From NCBI GenBank assembly GCA_017518185.1, contig JAFWWB010000082.1, positions 1 to 64,000 of the forward strand: 64,000 bases of DNA. Reading direction: 5' to 3'. Source of the stretch: Lachnospiraceae bacterium. Its GTDB lineage: Bacteria; Bacillota; Clostridia; Lachnospirales; Lachnospiraceae. Shown piece by piece: positions 35,683 through 44,091 of this stretch. The notes beneath the pieces were generated by a model, which searched no databases, was not told the DNA's origin, and was given only the letters and a program-made list of their open reading frames with translations. The position numbers and the translations under genes are program-made. Positions within the stretch are counted from its first letter, which is position 1; the number at the start of each line of letters is the position of its first letter.

Positions 35683-36015
35683 TTATACGATAACATTTCC
35701 TCTGAGTGCACTGCCTACTTCCTTGGCTTCGGCCTCCGCCGCGTCATACACTCCCGCCATCTTCATCAGATCCACCGGATGCTCTCCCAGTCTTTTCAGC
35801 ATATCCTCGATCCTGTCCGACAGGTCGTTGTACGCCTTACGGTTCGCATCTCCCGCTTCCCCTCTCCAGAAACCGGAGGTTGATGCAACGTTTGCCTTCA
35901 TCTCGTCAAACAGGGTTTTCATCGTCGTATGAAGTGCGATCACTTCGTCTGCCTTATCTTTCAGAACTCCGGGTTCAACCTTCAGTTCAAAATTTCCTGT
36001 CAGCGCAGCTCCCAT
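35683..36015 (-). CDS. WXG100 family protein
   Basis: A 110-residue two-helix protein with FWRGEAG (near 49-55), a variant WRG turn, and a C-terminal YDAAE signal. The tail ALRGNVIV matches the tail of the protein at 34559-34873, which suggests duplication or a shared recognition site. GAGGAGG lies just before the ATG. It belongs to the unit headed by the LytTR-like promoter at 36727-36788. Confidence 0.9.
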   Translation of the reverse strand: MGAALTGNFELKVEPGVLKDKADEVIALHTTMKTLFDEMKANVASTSGFWRGEAGDANRKAYNDLSDRIEDMLKRLGEHPVDLMKMAGVYDAAEAEAKEVGSALRGNVIV

Positions 36016-36029
36016 ATCTTTATACCTCC

Positions 36030-36332
36030 TCAGATCCTTATGGATGCGATCATCTGACTCACATCGCCTTCGCAGATCTCATACTCTTTCTTTGCGGTTT
36101 CCATGCTGTCGAAGACCTTCTGTATCTCGCCGAAAAGCTCATCCATGTCGTTTTTGTCATTCATGAACTGTGCCCTGAAAGTGTCGTTTGCCGGGCCGTC
36201 CCACATCCTGTCCAGGGCCTCTACAGCCTCATACATCTTTCCGATATTTCCCCTGAGCTTATTCAGGTCATCGTTAAGATCTCCAACCTTTCCTCCCAGC
36301 GTAACGGTGTTAACAGCTATCTCTGCCTGCAT
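36030..36332 (-). CDS. WXG100 family protein
   Basis: A 100-residue two-helix protein with DRMWDGPAND (WDG, near 44) and a C-terminal YEICE secretion signal. It has fewer charged residues after the turn than its paralogues. It follows the helical 36344-36703 gene by 11 bases and precedes the 35683 gene by 14, so these are tightly co-transcribed. Confidence 0.9.
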   Translation of the reverse strand: MQAEIAVNTVTLGGKVGDLNDDLNKLRGNIGKMYEAVEALDRMWDGPANDTFRAQFMNDKNDMDELFGEIQKVFDSMETAKKEYEICEGDVSQMIASIRI

Positions 36333-36343
36333 CTTTTTCCCTC

Positions 36344-36703
36344 CTACAATAGCACTATCCGTGCGTCCTCATATACCGGCATCTCCACCGTATGTCTTGT
36401 TATTCCTCTGGTCCTGATCACGGTGGCGCATCCCTCGGCCTCCTGCGTGTTGCTCTCTTCACAGCGCCTGTATCTGTTATCTATGGTATACAGGGCTTCG
36501 GTCAGTCCGTATAATGCGTTTATGTTTTCTTCAAGTTCTGCTGCCTGCCTGCTCAGTCTCTGACGCGTGTCCTCAAAGAGCTCATTCCCTTTCATGTCCG
36601 CCAGCAGTTCTTCCAACACCGGCTCTTTTCTGTTCAGGCTTCCGCAGATGTCATGGAGCTCTTCGCAGCTGCCCCTTATCCTGTCAAGTCTTATCTCAAA
36701 CAT
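36344..36703 (-). CDS. Small helical protein of the type VII locus
   Basis: A 119-residue cytoplasmic-looking protein, mostly two long helices (about 1-85), with the size and spacing of a WXG100 protein but no WXG turn (MKGNELFED at the expected place). A C-terminal extension of about 30 residues (TRHTVEMPVYEDARIVLL) follows. It may be a diverged WXG100/LXG partner or a small chaperone. It is the first gene behind the LytTR-like promoter at 36727-36788, with AAGGAG 7 bases upstream of its ATG. Confidence 0.7.
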   Translation of the reverse strand: MFEIRLDRIRGSCEELHDICGSLNRKEPVLEELLADMKGNELFEDTRQRLSRQAAELEENINALYGLTEALYTIDNRYRRCEESNTQEAEGCATVIRTRGITRHTVEMPVYEDARIVLL

Positions 36704-36726
36704 CCCGTATCTCCTTTACGATCCCA

Positions 36727-36788
36727 AGTATACTCCCCTTACGCATACTTTTCACATTATCCGACGAAATGCATGTTTTCCCGACGAA
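36727..36788 (-). promoter_or_regulatory. LytTR-type direct repeats and promoter heading the WXG100 unit
   Basis: A perfect 8-bp direct repeat CCGACGAA at 36761-36768 and 36781-36788, separated by 12 bp (20-bp period). It is followed on the minus strand by GTGAAA (36750-36755), 17 bases and TATACT (36727-36732). The repeats end 28 bases before the -10. This is the classical layout of a LytTR activator site (two about 9-bp repeats, 12-bp gap). Confidence 0.78.
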
Positions 36789-36795
36789 CGGTCAT

Positions 36796-37044
36796 TTACA
36801 CCAGTATAAGAGTCTTTCCGGTGGTGATACCTGCACCGGAAAGCGTATCTCCGCCATGCAGTATACGCCCCGTGGCTTTGTCGCACAGAAGCAGCTCCGA
36901 TGCGTTTCCCTGAAGAGGAGACCTCTCTTTCTGGCCCACCATCTCGGCTATCTCGTCCACCACAGTAGCTATGGGCGTATTCTCATTAAGCTGGAAATCA
37001 TATACCTTATCAACTCCGGGTACATAAATATCTACAAGTATCAT
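36796..37044 (-). CDS. YukD/EsaB-like ubiquitin-fold protein
   Basis: An 82-residue protein with a beta-grasp pattern: MILVDIYVPGVDKVYDFQL as the first hairpin, a helix TPIATVVDEIAEMV, and closing strands GDTLSGAGITTGKTLILV. YukD/EsaB proteins are small cytosolic accessory components of Firmicutes type VII systems. It overlaps the preceding adaptor-like gene by four bases (ATGA), which places it in the core operon with the EssC-like ATPase. It lacks a C-terminal diglycine. Confidence 0.85.
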   Translation of the reverse strand: MILVDIYVPGVDKVYDFQLNENTPIATVVDEIAEMVGQKERSPLQGNASELLLCDKATGRILHGGDTLSGAGITTGKTLILV

Positions 37045-37682
37045 ATTCCCTCCGTAAGTCCTGCTATCCTCTCGGTTAACACTTTTTTATCATAGGCCGT
37101 TTCGCCGGCCTCTTCGCTCATATACATATACGGACCTCTCATGATAAGCCCCGCCTTCATAGCGATCGTATCGCCTGCCGAAAAGACCGACAGCGTGGCA
37201 AGTCTTTCTTCCGCCCCGCCGGTCTCTGTCACCACAGCTCTATGCATGGACAGATCCGCAGGTATGAGCGTCTCCGGCAGGAGCTCTTCAAGTATCACCG
37301 AAAGCTGCGATGCATCCAGCAGCGACAGCCTTATATATTCGTTATCTCCTCTCCCCGGAACAGCCCGCACAAGGTTCTCCCCGTTCCGGTACAGTATGGT
37401 TTCTTCATCCCTGCCCAGATAATGCACCGTAAACTTCCTGTCCCTGATGCACCTGAAGATCCCTGCATAAGGTTCGGCCATGGCGATGACGCCGTCCCGT
37501 TCCTCTATCACCCCGCGCTTCGACAGTCCAAAGAGCAGCCTGTCATACCCTGCCCTGTCGGGAAGCTTTACGCCCCCGTCGGAAGAGAAACACATCAGTT
37601 CCTTTATCCCCGCGGCAGAAGCAAGCAGATTAAACTCCGTTTCCGAAAAAGAGTATATTACATCCGATATATCCGCGTTCAT
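37041..37682 (-). CDS. EspG-like/DUF5081-like adaptor of the type VII core operon
   Basis: A 213-residue soluble protein with a winged-helix-like N-terminus (FSETEFNLLASAAGIKELMCF and YDRLLFGLSKRGVIEERDGVIA). A beta-rich middle (FTVHYLGRDEETILYRNGENLV) and a C-terminal lobe with paired strands follow. The plan is like that of the 26937-27566 protein, and of the EspG-like chaperones that hold type VII substrates. It overlaps LytTR (upstream) and YukD-like (downstream) genes by four bases each, so its amount is tied to the core machinery. Family assignment is tentative. Confidence 0.6.
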   Translation of the reverse strand: MNADISDVIYSFSETEFNLLASAAGIKELMCFSSDGGVKLPDRAGYDRLLFGLSKRGVIEERDGVIAMAEPYAGIFRCIRDRKFTVHYLGRDEETILYRNGENLVRAVPGRGDNEYIRLSLLDASQLSVILEELLPETLIPADLSMHRAVVTETGGAEERLATLSVFSAGDTIAMKAGLIMRGPYMYMSEEAGETAYDKKVLTERIAGLTEGI

Positions 37683-38395
37683 TTCCTGTATTCCCTGAAT
37701 GACTGCTTGTAGGATCTGGACATCGGGACCCTTATACCGTTCTCCAGCTCTATATAATTCCCCGTGCTCACCACGCTCTTAATAAGCGCGCTGTTAACAA
37801 GATAGCTCCTGTGGCAGCGGAGGAACTCCTCCGGCAGGCTCTCCGCCAGTTCCTCCAGCGATGCGTAAAAACCATATTCCTCTGTCTCCGTGCAGGCGTA
37901 GAGTTTCTTTTCCCTGGCTTCAAAATAACAAATGCGGCGGTAGGGCACGAAGGTGCGCTCGTCCTTGTTCCTCACCACAAAGAAATCACCCTCGTCCTGT
38001 TCTTCCCTGCGCTTCAGTCCCGCGGACAGGAACTCGTTCACCGTGCTTTCGGCCTGCTCCGTATCCAGGGGCCTCAGCAGCAGCGAATCCGGCCTTATCC
38101 CGGGCTTTAAGTACACAAGCGGTGACAGCCCGGCTTCGGCTATAAGCATAAGCGACAGTTCGCTGTATCTGTTCCTGAGCCCCCGCACCAGTCCGGTGGT
38201 CTTCCCGTTTTCTATATCCACACAGGCAAAATCCAGCAGCTCTTCCCCCTCGGAATAAGCCTCTGTATCTTCGTCTGTCATACTCAGGTGCATATCCCAA
38301 TATTCGTCGGAAAGATCCGCGGCTGCATTCCTGAATCCGGAGAGCAGCTGCTCCGCTTCCTGCTTTTTTTTGTCATGCAAAAGTAACGATATCAT
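37679..38395 (-). CDS. LytTR-family transcriptional regulator with degenerate receiver domain
   Basis: A 238-residue protein. The C-terminal about 100 residues form a LytTR DNA-binding domain (ICYFEAREKKLYACT, LEELAESLPEEFLRCHRSYLVN, IELENGIRVPMSRSYKQSFREY). The N-terminal about 125 residues resemble a receiver domain: CVDIENG at the phospho-acceptor position and LLRPLD where the conserved Lys-Pro is expected (Arg instead of Lys). The acidic pocket at the N-terminus is missing (MISLLLHDKKK). It may therefore not be phosphorylated in the usual way. No histidine kinase is encoded nearby. LytTR proteins bind two about 9-bp direct repeats with a 12-bp gap, exactly the elements found at 27644-27671, 35305-35330 and 36761-36788. 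It overlaps the EssC-like gene by four bases. Confidence 0.88.
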   Translation of the reverse strand: MISLLLHDKKKQEAEQLLSGFRNAAADLSDEYWDMHLSMTDEDTEAYSEGEELLDFACVDIENGKTTGLVRGLRNRYSELSLMLIAEAGLSPLVYLKPGIRPDSLLLRPLDTEQAESTVNEFLSAGLKRREEQDEGDFFVVRNKDERTFVPYRRICYFEAREKKLYACTETEEYGFYASLEELAESLPEEFLRCHRSYLVNSALIKSVVSTGNYIELENGIRVPMSRSYKQSFREYRK

Positions 38396-41300
38396 ACCTG
38401 TCTGTAAAGAGGATATACCACTGCTATGCAGTCATCGTTTTCATGTGTGGGCAGCATGCCGACTCCCGGCTTTCTCTTCTTTGTCTGCTCCTTATAGGGC
38501 AGATGCTCAAAACTGAACAGCCTCTGGTCGGATACGTTTCCGCCAAGCCACACTCCGTTCTTTTCCTTTGCAAAGGCCTGCCAGGACATAAGCCCCATAA
38601 GCTCGGGTACCTGCTCGACGCCGACCGCTCCGAACCAGTAGATATTGTGGAGCGCGCCTTTTTCAAAAAGATTGGCCAGCGTCATCGTAAGGGATTTCTG
38701 ATCTCCCGGTATATCCGCCGCCTTGAGGAAATCCTTCATGTCCCCTATCATGACCATGCGCTTTTTGTGACTCTGCATCTTACCATATATCTCATCATCC
38801 GTGCAGCCCTGTTCCGCACAGGCCGCCTTGTCCCTGTTCCTGCTCATGAAATCGGGTATGAGCTCATTATCAAAGAAATCAAAGATACCGTCCTTATCCG
38901 ATATATAACGGGCCCCGCTGCTCTCGGCCACTCTCCTCAGTTCACCTTTAAGGTCTATCACTGTAAGCAGGGAATCCGTCATACCTGCAGCGGCGATCAT
39001 ATCCTTCATGACATTCGTCTTACCGCTGTGAGACTTTCCCGACACGATATAGGTATAGCAGTTCCTGAGATCCACACCATATACCGCAGCGCTCACGCTG
39101 TCGTAGCCCACCGGCAGGCGCTTTCCCTCCGCTGCCATTGCGATGACATCGTCCAGTTCCGAAAACTCCTTCCATACAGGCTCATCGGGTATGGTAGGGA
39201 TCTGCTTAGCTCTTTTCCCGTGCCATGCTTCCCGGAGCTTAAGGCTTTCTTCAGCTATAAGCTCGCCGCGCCTGAAGTCATCCTCGGCCCTGAGTGAGAG
39301 CGCCGTCTGGTACTCCAGTATCCTGTCCCCCACCTTTGCAAGGCCGCGGCCGTGCACGCCCACCTCAGGCATGACATCCAGATGCATGCAGCGCATCGCC
39401 TCCAGATATCCCATGCGGTCGGAAAGCTCAAGCGTATAGATGTTCCTGTACATATCCATTAGCCTGCCGGGGATCTCCGTCATGGAGAAGCCTGCCGCCG
39501 ATACGGCAAAGAAGATGCCGTAGCTGACGCTGTCTTTCATGAGCGCCTGAATGCGTTCGTCATAGCGGTTCTCGGTCTTTGCCCTGAAGCCGCCGTAATT
39601 GTCTATGACTATTACCACCGCAGGCACCACCCGGCCGTTCTTCTGTACATACTGGCTGTAGTTACCGCCTGAGAAGAGCTTCTTTCTCTCCTGTATCATG
39701 GCATCAAGGAAGGTGAAGAACTTGGATATCTTCTCCAGATCATCCTCAAACATCACGCCGCCGGTATGAGGCAGCTGTTCAAAGGCCCCGAAGATCTTGC
39801 TTGAAAAATCCAGGATATAGAAATTCACCTCTTCCGGAGAATATCTGTGTGAGAGCGAATAGACACAGCTCGTAAGGAAGCCCGTCTTTCCCGTCATAAC
39901 GGTACCAACCACAGCGAGATTCCCGCCATCGGCTATATCCAGCATCAGTGTATCCTGGGCCTGGTTCTCGGGATCATCGTACAGACCGATGGGTGTCTCC
40001 AGCGTAAACTTCCTGGCGGGCTCGGGCCACTTCTCACCATCAAATATCCTGTCCCCGTAACCCGGCAGCTCATCCAGATACATCTCGGAAGGCAGCACGG
40101 GCAGCCAGAGCTGCAGGTCGTGATCGTAACCGTTCTTCGCAGCCACTTCCGCAAGATACTCGACCACCGCATCCAGCTGGGTCTTCTCCTTCTTCTCCGG
40201 CAGCTTCTTCTTCATTGCATAAGCCCGGTGTACTATGGCTTCCACAGAGGCGCTGCCCTCGCTGATGCACTTTGCATAAGCATCCAGAAGATCACCCACT
40301 CTCTGCTCGTTGTACTCCGAACGGGCGTATTCCGTCTGTTCCCTTTCGGCTATGCTGAAGAAATATCCGGTCAGCTGTTCCCTGAGCTCCCTGTCAGCTG
40401 CTGCCGTTACGATATCGCAGCCCATGCGCGCCAGTCCTTCATCTATCATGCCGATAAGGCTCCGGATCCATCCGTTCCTGAGCTCTTCCTTTCTCTTTAT
40501 CTGGGCATGGCTTCCCACGATCGCAGCCTTTCCGCCGTCTGTGAGCATCCTGGCGATCTCGGTCTGCACGCTGCCGCCTTCATCGTAGACTGCGCCGCTC
40601 CACCCTGACTGGAAGAGCTCGTAGAGCTCATCGTTGCCGACCTGCATATAGCAGCGGCCTGCCTGGGTGATATATGCGGCATCGGCCTTATGCAGCATGT
40701 CCATACTGTCCTGCCTGTCCTGCACGCGGAGGCATAGCCTGAACTTGGAGTTGCTCCAGATATTATCGTCCACCGTACCGCTGGGCTTCTGGGTAGCAAG
40801 GATCAGATGAACGCCAAGGGAACGTCCCACCTGCGCTACGGAGATCAGCTCCTTCATGAAATCCGGTTCTTCCCTCTTAAGCTCGGCAAACTCATCGATT
40901 ATTATGAACAGATGGGGCACCGGTATATCCGCCTCATTGTTCTTATAAAGTCTTGTATAAAGGTTTATGTTGTTCACGCCGTGCTCGTTGAAGATACGCT
41001 GACGGCGCTTGTTCTCGCTCTTTATCGACACCATGGCGCGGCGCACCTGGTTTCCGGAAAGGTTTGAGATCTGTCCTATCATGTGGGGGAGGCCGTTAAA
41101 GAGGTTTGCCATGCCGCCGCCCTTATAGTCGATTATGAAAAAGCCTATATCATCGGGGCTGTAGTTGATCGCCAGGGAGAGCATGTAGGTCTGCAGGGTC
41201 TCGGATTTTCCGGAACCTGTGGTACCTGCCACAAGACCGTGGGGACCGTGGTATTTCTCATGCACATCCAGATAGCAGTTGGCGCCTCCGGCCTTCTGCC

Positions 41301-43395
41301 CTACAAGTGCTTTCATCGACTCGTAGGTCCTGTTCTTTTTCCAGCGCTCCAGAACGCCCAGTTCATCGGGTCTGGAGACATTGTACATATCGAAGAAGCT
41401 CAGCGCGTTCGGGATCTCTCCTCCTGATTCCTCCTCCTTGACCCTTATGCCTGCCAGCCTCCTGGCAAAGGTCTCCATTGAAGCGTAGGAAACATTATCG
41501 AAAGCTATGGGAACACGCTCGTCCACTCCGTCGGTGACACCGTACTCACCCTGATAGTTTTCCGTATTCTCTATGATGTACTCGCAGGCGTTGGGCAGCT
41601 CGTCATAGCGGCGTACCATGAGTATGGTGGTAAGTCCGAAATTGATACCGTTATCGTAGACATACTTTGCGAGAAGCTCCCCCTCCAGCAGCTCCGGGTC
41701 CTCCACGATAAGAATGTAGTAAGGCTTCGGAACCCCTTCGATATGCCTGTTGGCGGCTTCCTCCTCTGCCCTGAAGCGCAGTACGTTGGCTATCTCGTAG
41801 AAAACGTCTCCTGCTCCCGACCTGTCCGCGGCCACATATCTGACCTTTCCGTCTTCACTCCACACATGGGGAAGCCATCTGGCAAAGCCCCAGTGATCCT
41901 CGGCATCACCTTTACGGTTGTCATACACAAAAGCAAGCTTGACGTCCGTATAGCTGTTCGTGGCAGCGATCTGAGCGACCAGGTCCCGTACCACGGGATA
42001 ACAGCCCCTGTAATTCTCACCGCCTATGAGTCCCACCAGCTTATGCGCAAAAAGGTCCACGCACACCGGCACTCCCGTCAGGTACTTAAAGCTCTCCTTT
42101 ATCATCCTGGGGCGCTCGTTCAGGCTGTCGTCTATCATGGAAAAGCGTTCCTTCGGGACCTTTATCTCTACCTGGAAGGGCACCTGGCCCATGCCCAGAC
42201 GATGTCTTAAGAAATCCTCATGCCTGGGATTCCTGTTCCACAGCTGAATGGTCTCCCTGCCGTAGGCGGCACAGCTCTCAGCCGGCCCGTACATCCGGTT
42301 CAGAGCCTCTGCATTATGGGCATACTTGCTCTTTATCTCATTTGAACAGCGGATAAGATATTCACTGTAGGTCTCAAAACGCTTCACCTCATCAGCGCGG
42401 TTCTTTTTTTTCTGATAGCTCATATTCTTGAGCGCCCAGAATATTCCGAGTGCAGCGGAAAGCACTGCCGTTATCGCGCCGGTAAACATCATTATCGACG
42501 CGCCCCTGCCGCTCTGCTGGGCCGATATTATCGCCAGCGAACTGCCTGCCAGCATGGGCAATGCCATGGTCATGGAAGGACCTATAGCCATAAAGGTGGG
42601 CAGGGCATTGCTCTCCTTTTCCGCCGGCGCCGCCTCTATCTCCACAGGCTCCGTCTCTATCTTGGGAAGTATCCTGGGAGAACGGTGGAAGAGCTCTTCC
42701 TTCTTTTTCTCCTCGCGCCTGCGGGACGCTGCAGCATATCCCGCCTGCTGTTTGTACAGAGTAAGGGAACGGTTGTTTATCCGGAGCCCCTCCGCCAGGG
42801 AGTCGATGGCCAGCATCTCGCCGAGAAAGACCATCTTAAGGCCGTAGATATTGATGGTATCGCCAAAGACGAGCTGACAGGATCCGCCCGATATCCTTCT
42901 GGCATTTACGAAGGTCCCGTTGGCGCTCTGGTCCCTTAGGACGAAAATCCCGCCCCTGTTTTCTATTACCGCATGCTGATGATGTGTTATCAGATTGTTG
43001 AAGGAATACTGGATATCATTATCCGGATCGGCACCTATGCTTAAGGTGCTCACATTAGAAAGAGCGATCTTGGAATAGACTGAAAAAGCATGCTCGACGG
43101 TACGCACCAGGATAAAGACCCGGTCCGTACCTTCCGTACTTACGGCAAGTATGTCGCCATTTTGCAGCTCCCGTCCGCAGTGATCACTGTGATCCGCAGC
43201 GGACGACACGCGGTAGACGCCGGGATCCTCCAGGAAACGCCAGCGCCCGCCCAGCACTTCCATGTAAAGCCTTATATCCGCAGGCAGACCGAAGAGCTCA
43301 GCCGAAAGGTCAAGCACGTGGTCGGCGTTGTCGGTCCCCGGAAGCAGCACATCCTTGTATGCATACTGACTGTACAGAGAAAGCAACCAGCTCAT
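38392..43395 (-). CDS. essC: EssC-like FtsK/SpoIIIE ATPase of type VII secretion
   Basis: The 1667-residue motor of the secretion system. The N-terminal part holds an FHA domain (about 112-190) with GADPDNDI, THHQHAV and NGTFVN. Two membrane helices follow (about 265-320), then three FtsK-type ATPase domains. D1 has a good Walker A (GTTGSGKSE near 727) and Walker B (FIIIDEFAEL). D2 (GTVMTGKTG near 1167) and D3 (GKSHSGKTN near 1457) have Walker A but weak Walker B (IVIDNYGG in D2), as in other EssC proteins. It sits at the membrane and moves WXG100 dimers and linked effectors. It follows the small FHA membrane protein by 28 bases and overlaps the LytTR gene by four. The FHA domain is a possible docking site for a phosphorylated partner. 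Confidence 0.95.
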   Translation of the reverse strand: MSWLLSLYSQYAYKDVLLPGTDNADHVLDLSAELFGLPADIRLYMEVLGGRWRFLEDPGVYRVSSAADHSDHCGRELQNGDILAVSTEGTDRVFILVRTVEHAFSVYSKIALSNVSTLSIGADPDNDIQYSFNNLITHHQHAVIENRGGIFVLRDQSANGTFVNARRISGGSCQLVFGDTINIYGLKMVFLGEMLAIDSLAEGLRINNRSLTLYKQQAGYAAASRRREEKKKEELFHRSPRILPKIETEPVEIEAAPAEKESNALPTFMAIGPSMTMALPMLAGSSLAIISAQQSGRGASIMMFTGAITAVLSAALGIFWALKNMSYQKKKNRADEVKRFETYSEYLIRCSNEIKSKYAHNAEALNRMYGPAESCAAYGRETIQLWNRNPRHEDFLRHRLGMGQVPFQVEIKVPKERFSMIDDSLNERPRMIKESFKYLTGVPVCVDLFAHKLVGLIGGENYRGCYPVVRDLVAQIAATNSYTDVKLAFVYDNRKGDAEDHWGFARWLPHVWSEDGKVRYVAADRSGAGDVFYEIANVLRFRAEEEAANRHIEGVPKPYYILIVEDPELLEGELLAKYVYDNGINFGLTTILMVRRYDELPNACEYIIENTENYQGEYGVTDGVDERVPIAFDNVSYASMETFARRLAGIRVKEEESGGEIPNALSFFDMYNVSRPDELGVLERWKKNRTYESMKALVGQKAGGANCYLDVHEKYHGPHGLVAGTTGSGKSETLQTYMLSLAINYSPDDIGFFIIDYKGGGMANLFNGLPHMIGQISNLSGNQVRRAMVSIKSENKRRQRIFNEHGVNNINLYTRLYKNNEADIPVPHLFIIIDEFAELKREEPDFMKELISVAQVGRSLGVHLILATQKPSGTVDDNIWSNSKFRLCLRVQDRQDSMDMLHKADAAYITQAGRCYMQVGNDELYELFQSGWSGAVYDEGGSVQTEIARMLTDGGKAAIVGSHAQIKRKEELRNGWIRSLIGMIDEGLARMGCDIVTAAADRELREQLTGYFFSIAEREQTEYARSEYNEQRVGDLLDAYAKCISEGSASVEAIVHRAYAMKKKLPEKKEKTQLDAVVEYLAEVAAKNGYDHDLQLWLPVLPSEMYLDELPGYGDRIFDGEKWPEPARKFTLETPIGLYDDPENQAQDTLMLDIADGGNLAVVGTVMTGKTGFLTSCVYSLSHRYSPEEVNFYILDFSSKIFGAFEQLPHTGGVMFEDDLEKISKFFTFLDAMIQERKKLFSGGNYSQYVQKNGRVVPAVVIVIDNYGGFRAKTENRYDERIQALMKDSVSYGIFFAVSAAGFSMTEIPGRLMDMYRNIYTLELSDRMGYLEAMRCMHLDVMPEVGVHGRGLAKVGDRILEYQTALSLRAEDDFRRGELIAEESLKLREAWHGKRAKQIPTIPDEPVWKEFSELDDVIAMAAEGKRLPVGYDSVSAAVYGVDLRNCYTYIVSGKSHSGKTNVMKDMIAAAGMTDSLLTVIDLKGELRRVAESSGARYISDKDGIFDFFDNELIPDFMSRNRDKAACAEQGCTDDEIYGKMQSHKKRMVMIGDMKDFLKAADIPGDQKSLTMTLANLFEKGALHNIYWFGAVGVEQVPELMGLMSWQAFAKEKNGVWLGGNVSDQRLFSFEHLPYKEQTKKRKPGVGMLPTHENDDCIAVVYPLYRQV

Positions 43396-43423
43396 CTTTT
43401 TATATACCCCCTGAGTTATCTCT

Positions 43424-43996
43424 TTATCCTTCCCCTGCCAGGATAAAGCTTATCTTAAGCGTCACCCGTCCTATCTGGATGATGTCGCCGTCTTTTATCT
43501 CAAGCTTTCTGCTGTCGGCATTCTTGCGTTTGCCTTTTCTCGTGACCCATACCCTGTCGCCGCTGCCAAGGTTCACGAGATACACCATCCCGTCCTGAAG
43601 CCCCATCTCACACTGCCTTGCATCGGCTTCACCGGCAGGCAGCTCTATTGTATTCTCTTTTACACAGCCTATGGTTATCAGGTTTGCCGGATCCAGCATA
43701 TACTTCCTTACCGAGAATTCGCTGATCTCTTCTACCTGCAGCATGAGCCTTTTCTCATTGCTGCGTCTGGGGCCGCCCTGGCTGTAATTCACCGCAAAGG
43801 CGCGTTCAGCCTGCGCCCTGAGGACATCCACTCCCGCATTCTCATTAAGTATCATGCGGTCAAGAGCCTCCTCGCGCATCTTGTCCTGTGCCTTCATTAT
43901 CGCCTCATCACGGCGCCGTATCCTGCTTTTTATGATGACTGTAAGGATTATGATCAAAGCAAGTGCCGTAGCACCCGAAAGGATTATCAGAAACAT
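43424..43996 (-). CDS. Single-pass membrane protein with degenerate FHA domain
   Basis: A 190-residue protein and the first gene of the type VII operon. A membrane segment (about 5-25) is followed by a basic stretch and a charged helix, then a C-terminal FHA-like beta-sandwich (about 85-185). The phospho-binding residues are poorly kept: TIGCVKENTI, ARQCEMG and GSGDRVWV replace GR, SxxH and NG. It is therefore more likely structural than a phosphopeptide reader. In position it could replace EssA or EssB as the membrane partner of the EssC-like ATPase. AAAAGG immediately precedes the ATG, and a GGGGGG stretch ten bases upstream may be the ribosome binding site. Confidence 0.82.
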   Translation of the reverse strand: MFLIILSGATALALIIILTVIIKSRIRRRDEAIMKAQDKMREEALDRMILNENAGVDVLRAQAERAFAVNYSQGGPRRSNEKRLMLQVEEISEFSVRKYMLDPANLITIGCVKENTIELPAGEADARQCEMGLQDGMVYLVNLGSGDRVWVTRKGKRKNADSRKLEIKDGDIIQIGRVTLKISFILAGEG

Positions 43997-44037
43997 CCTT
44001 TTGCATCCCCCCGTTTCATGACTGAAAACCGGGGTTC

Positions 44038-44066
44038 ATTATAACACTTTCCACCAGCTTATGCAA
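44038..44066 (-). promoter_or_regulatory. SigmaA promoter of the type VII core operon
   Basis: TTGCAT (44061-44066), 17-base spacer and perfect TATAAT (44038-44043) with an extended TGT on the minus strand. The about 35-base leader contains a stem (CCCCGGTTT pairing with AAACGGGG) whose 3' arm includes the G-rich putative ribosome binding site. LytTR-like repeats are not present here. Confidence 0.8.
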
Positions 44067-44091
44067 CATACCACGGGGACGGTCCCATGGT

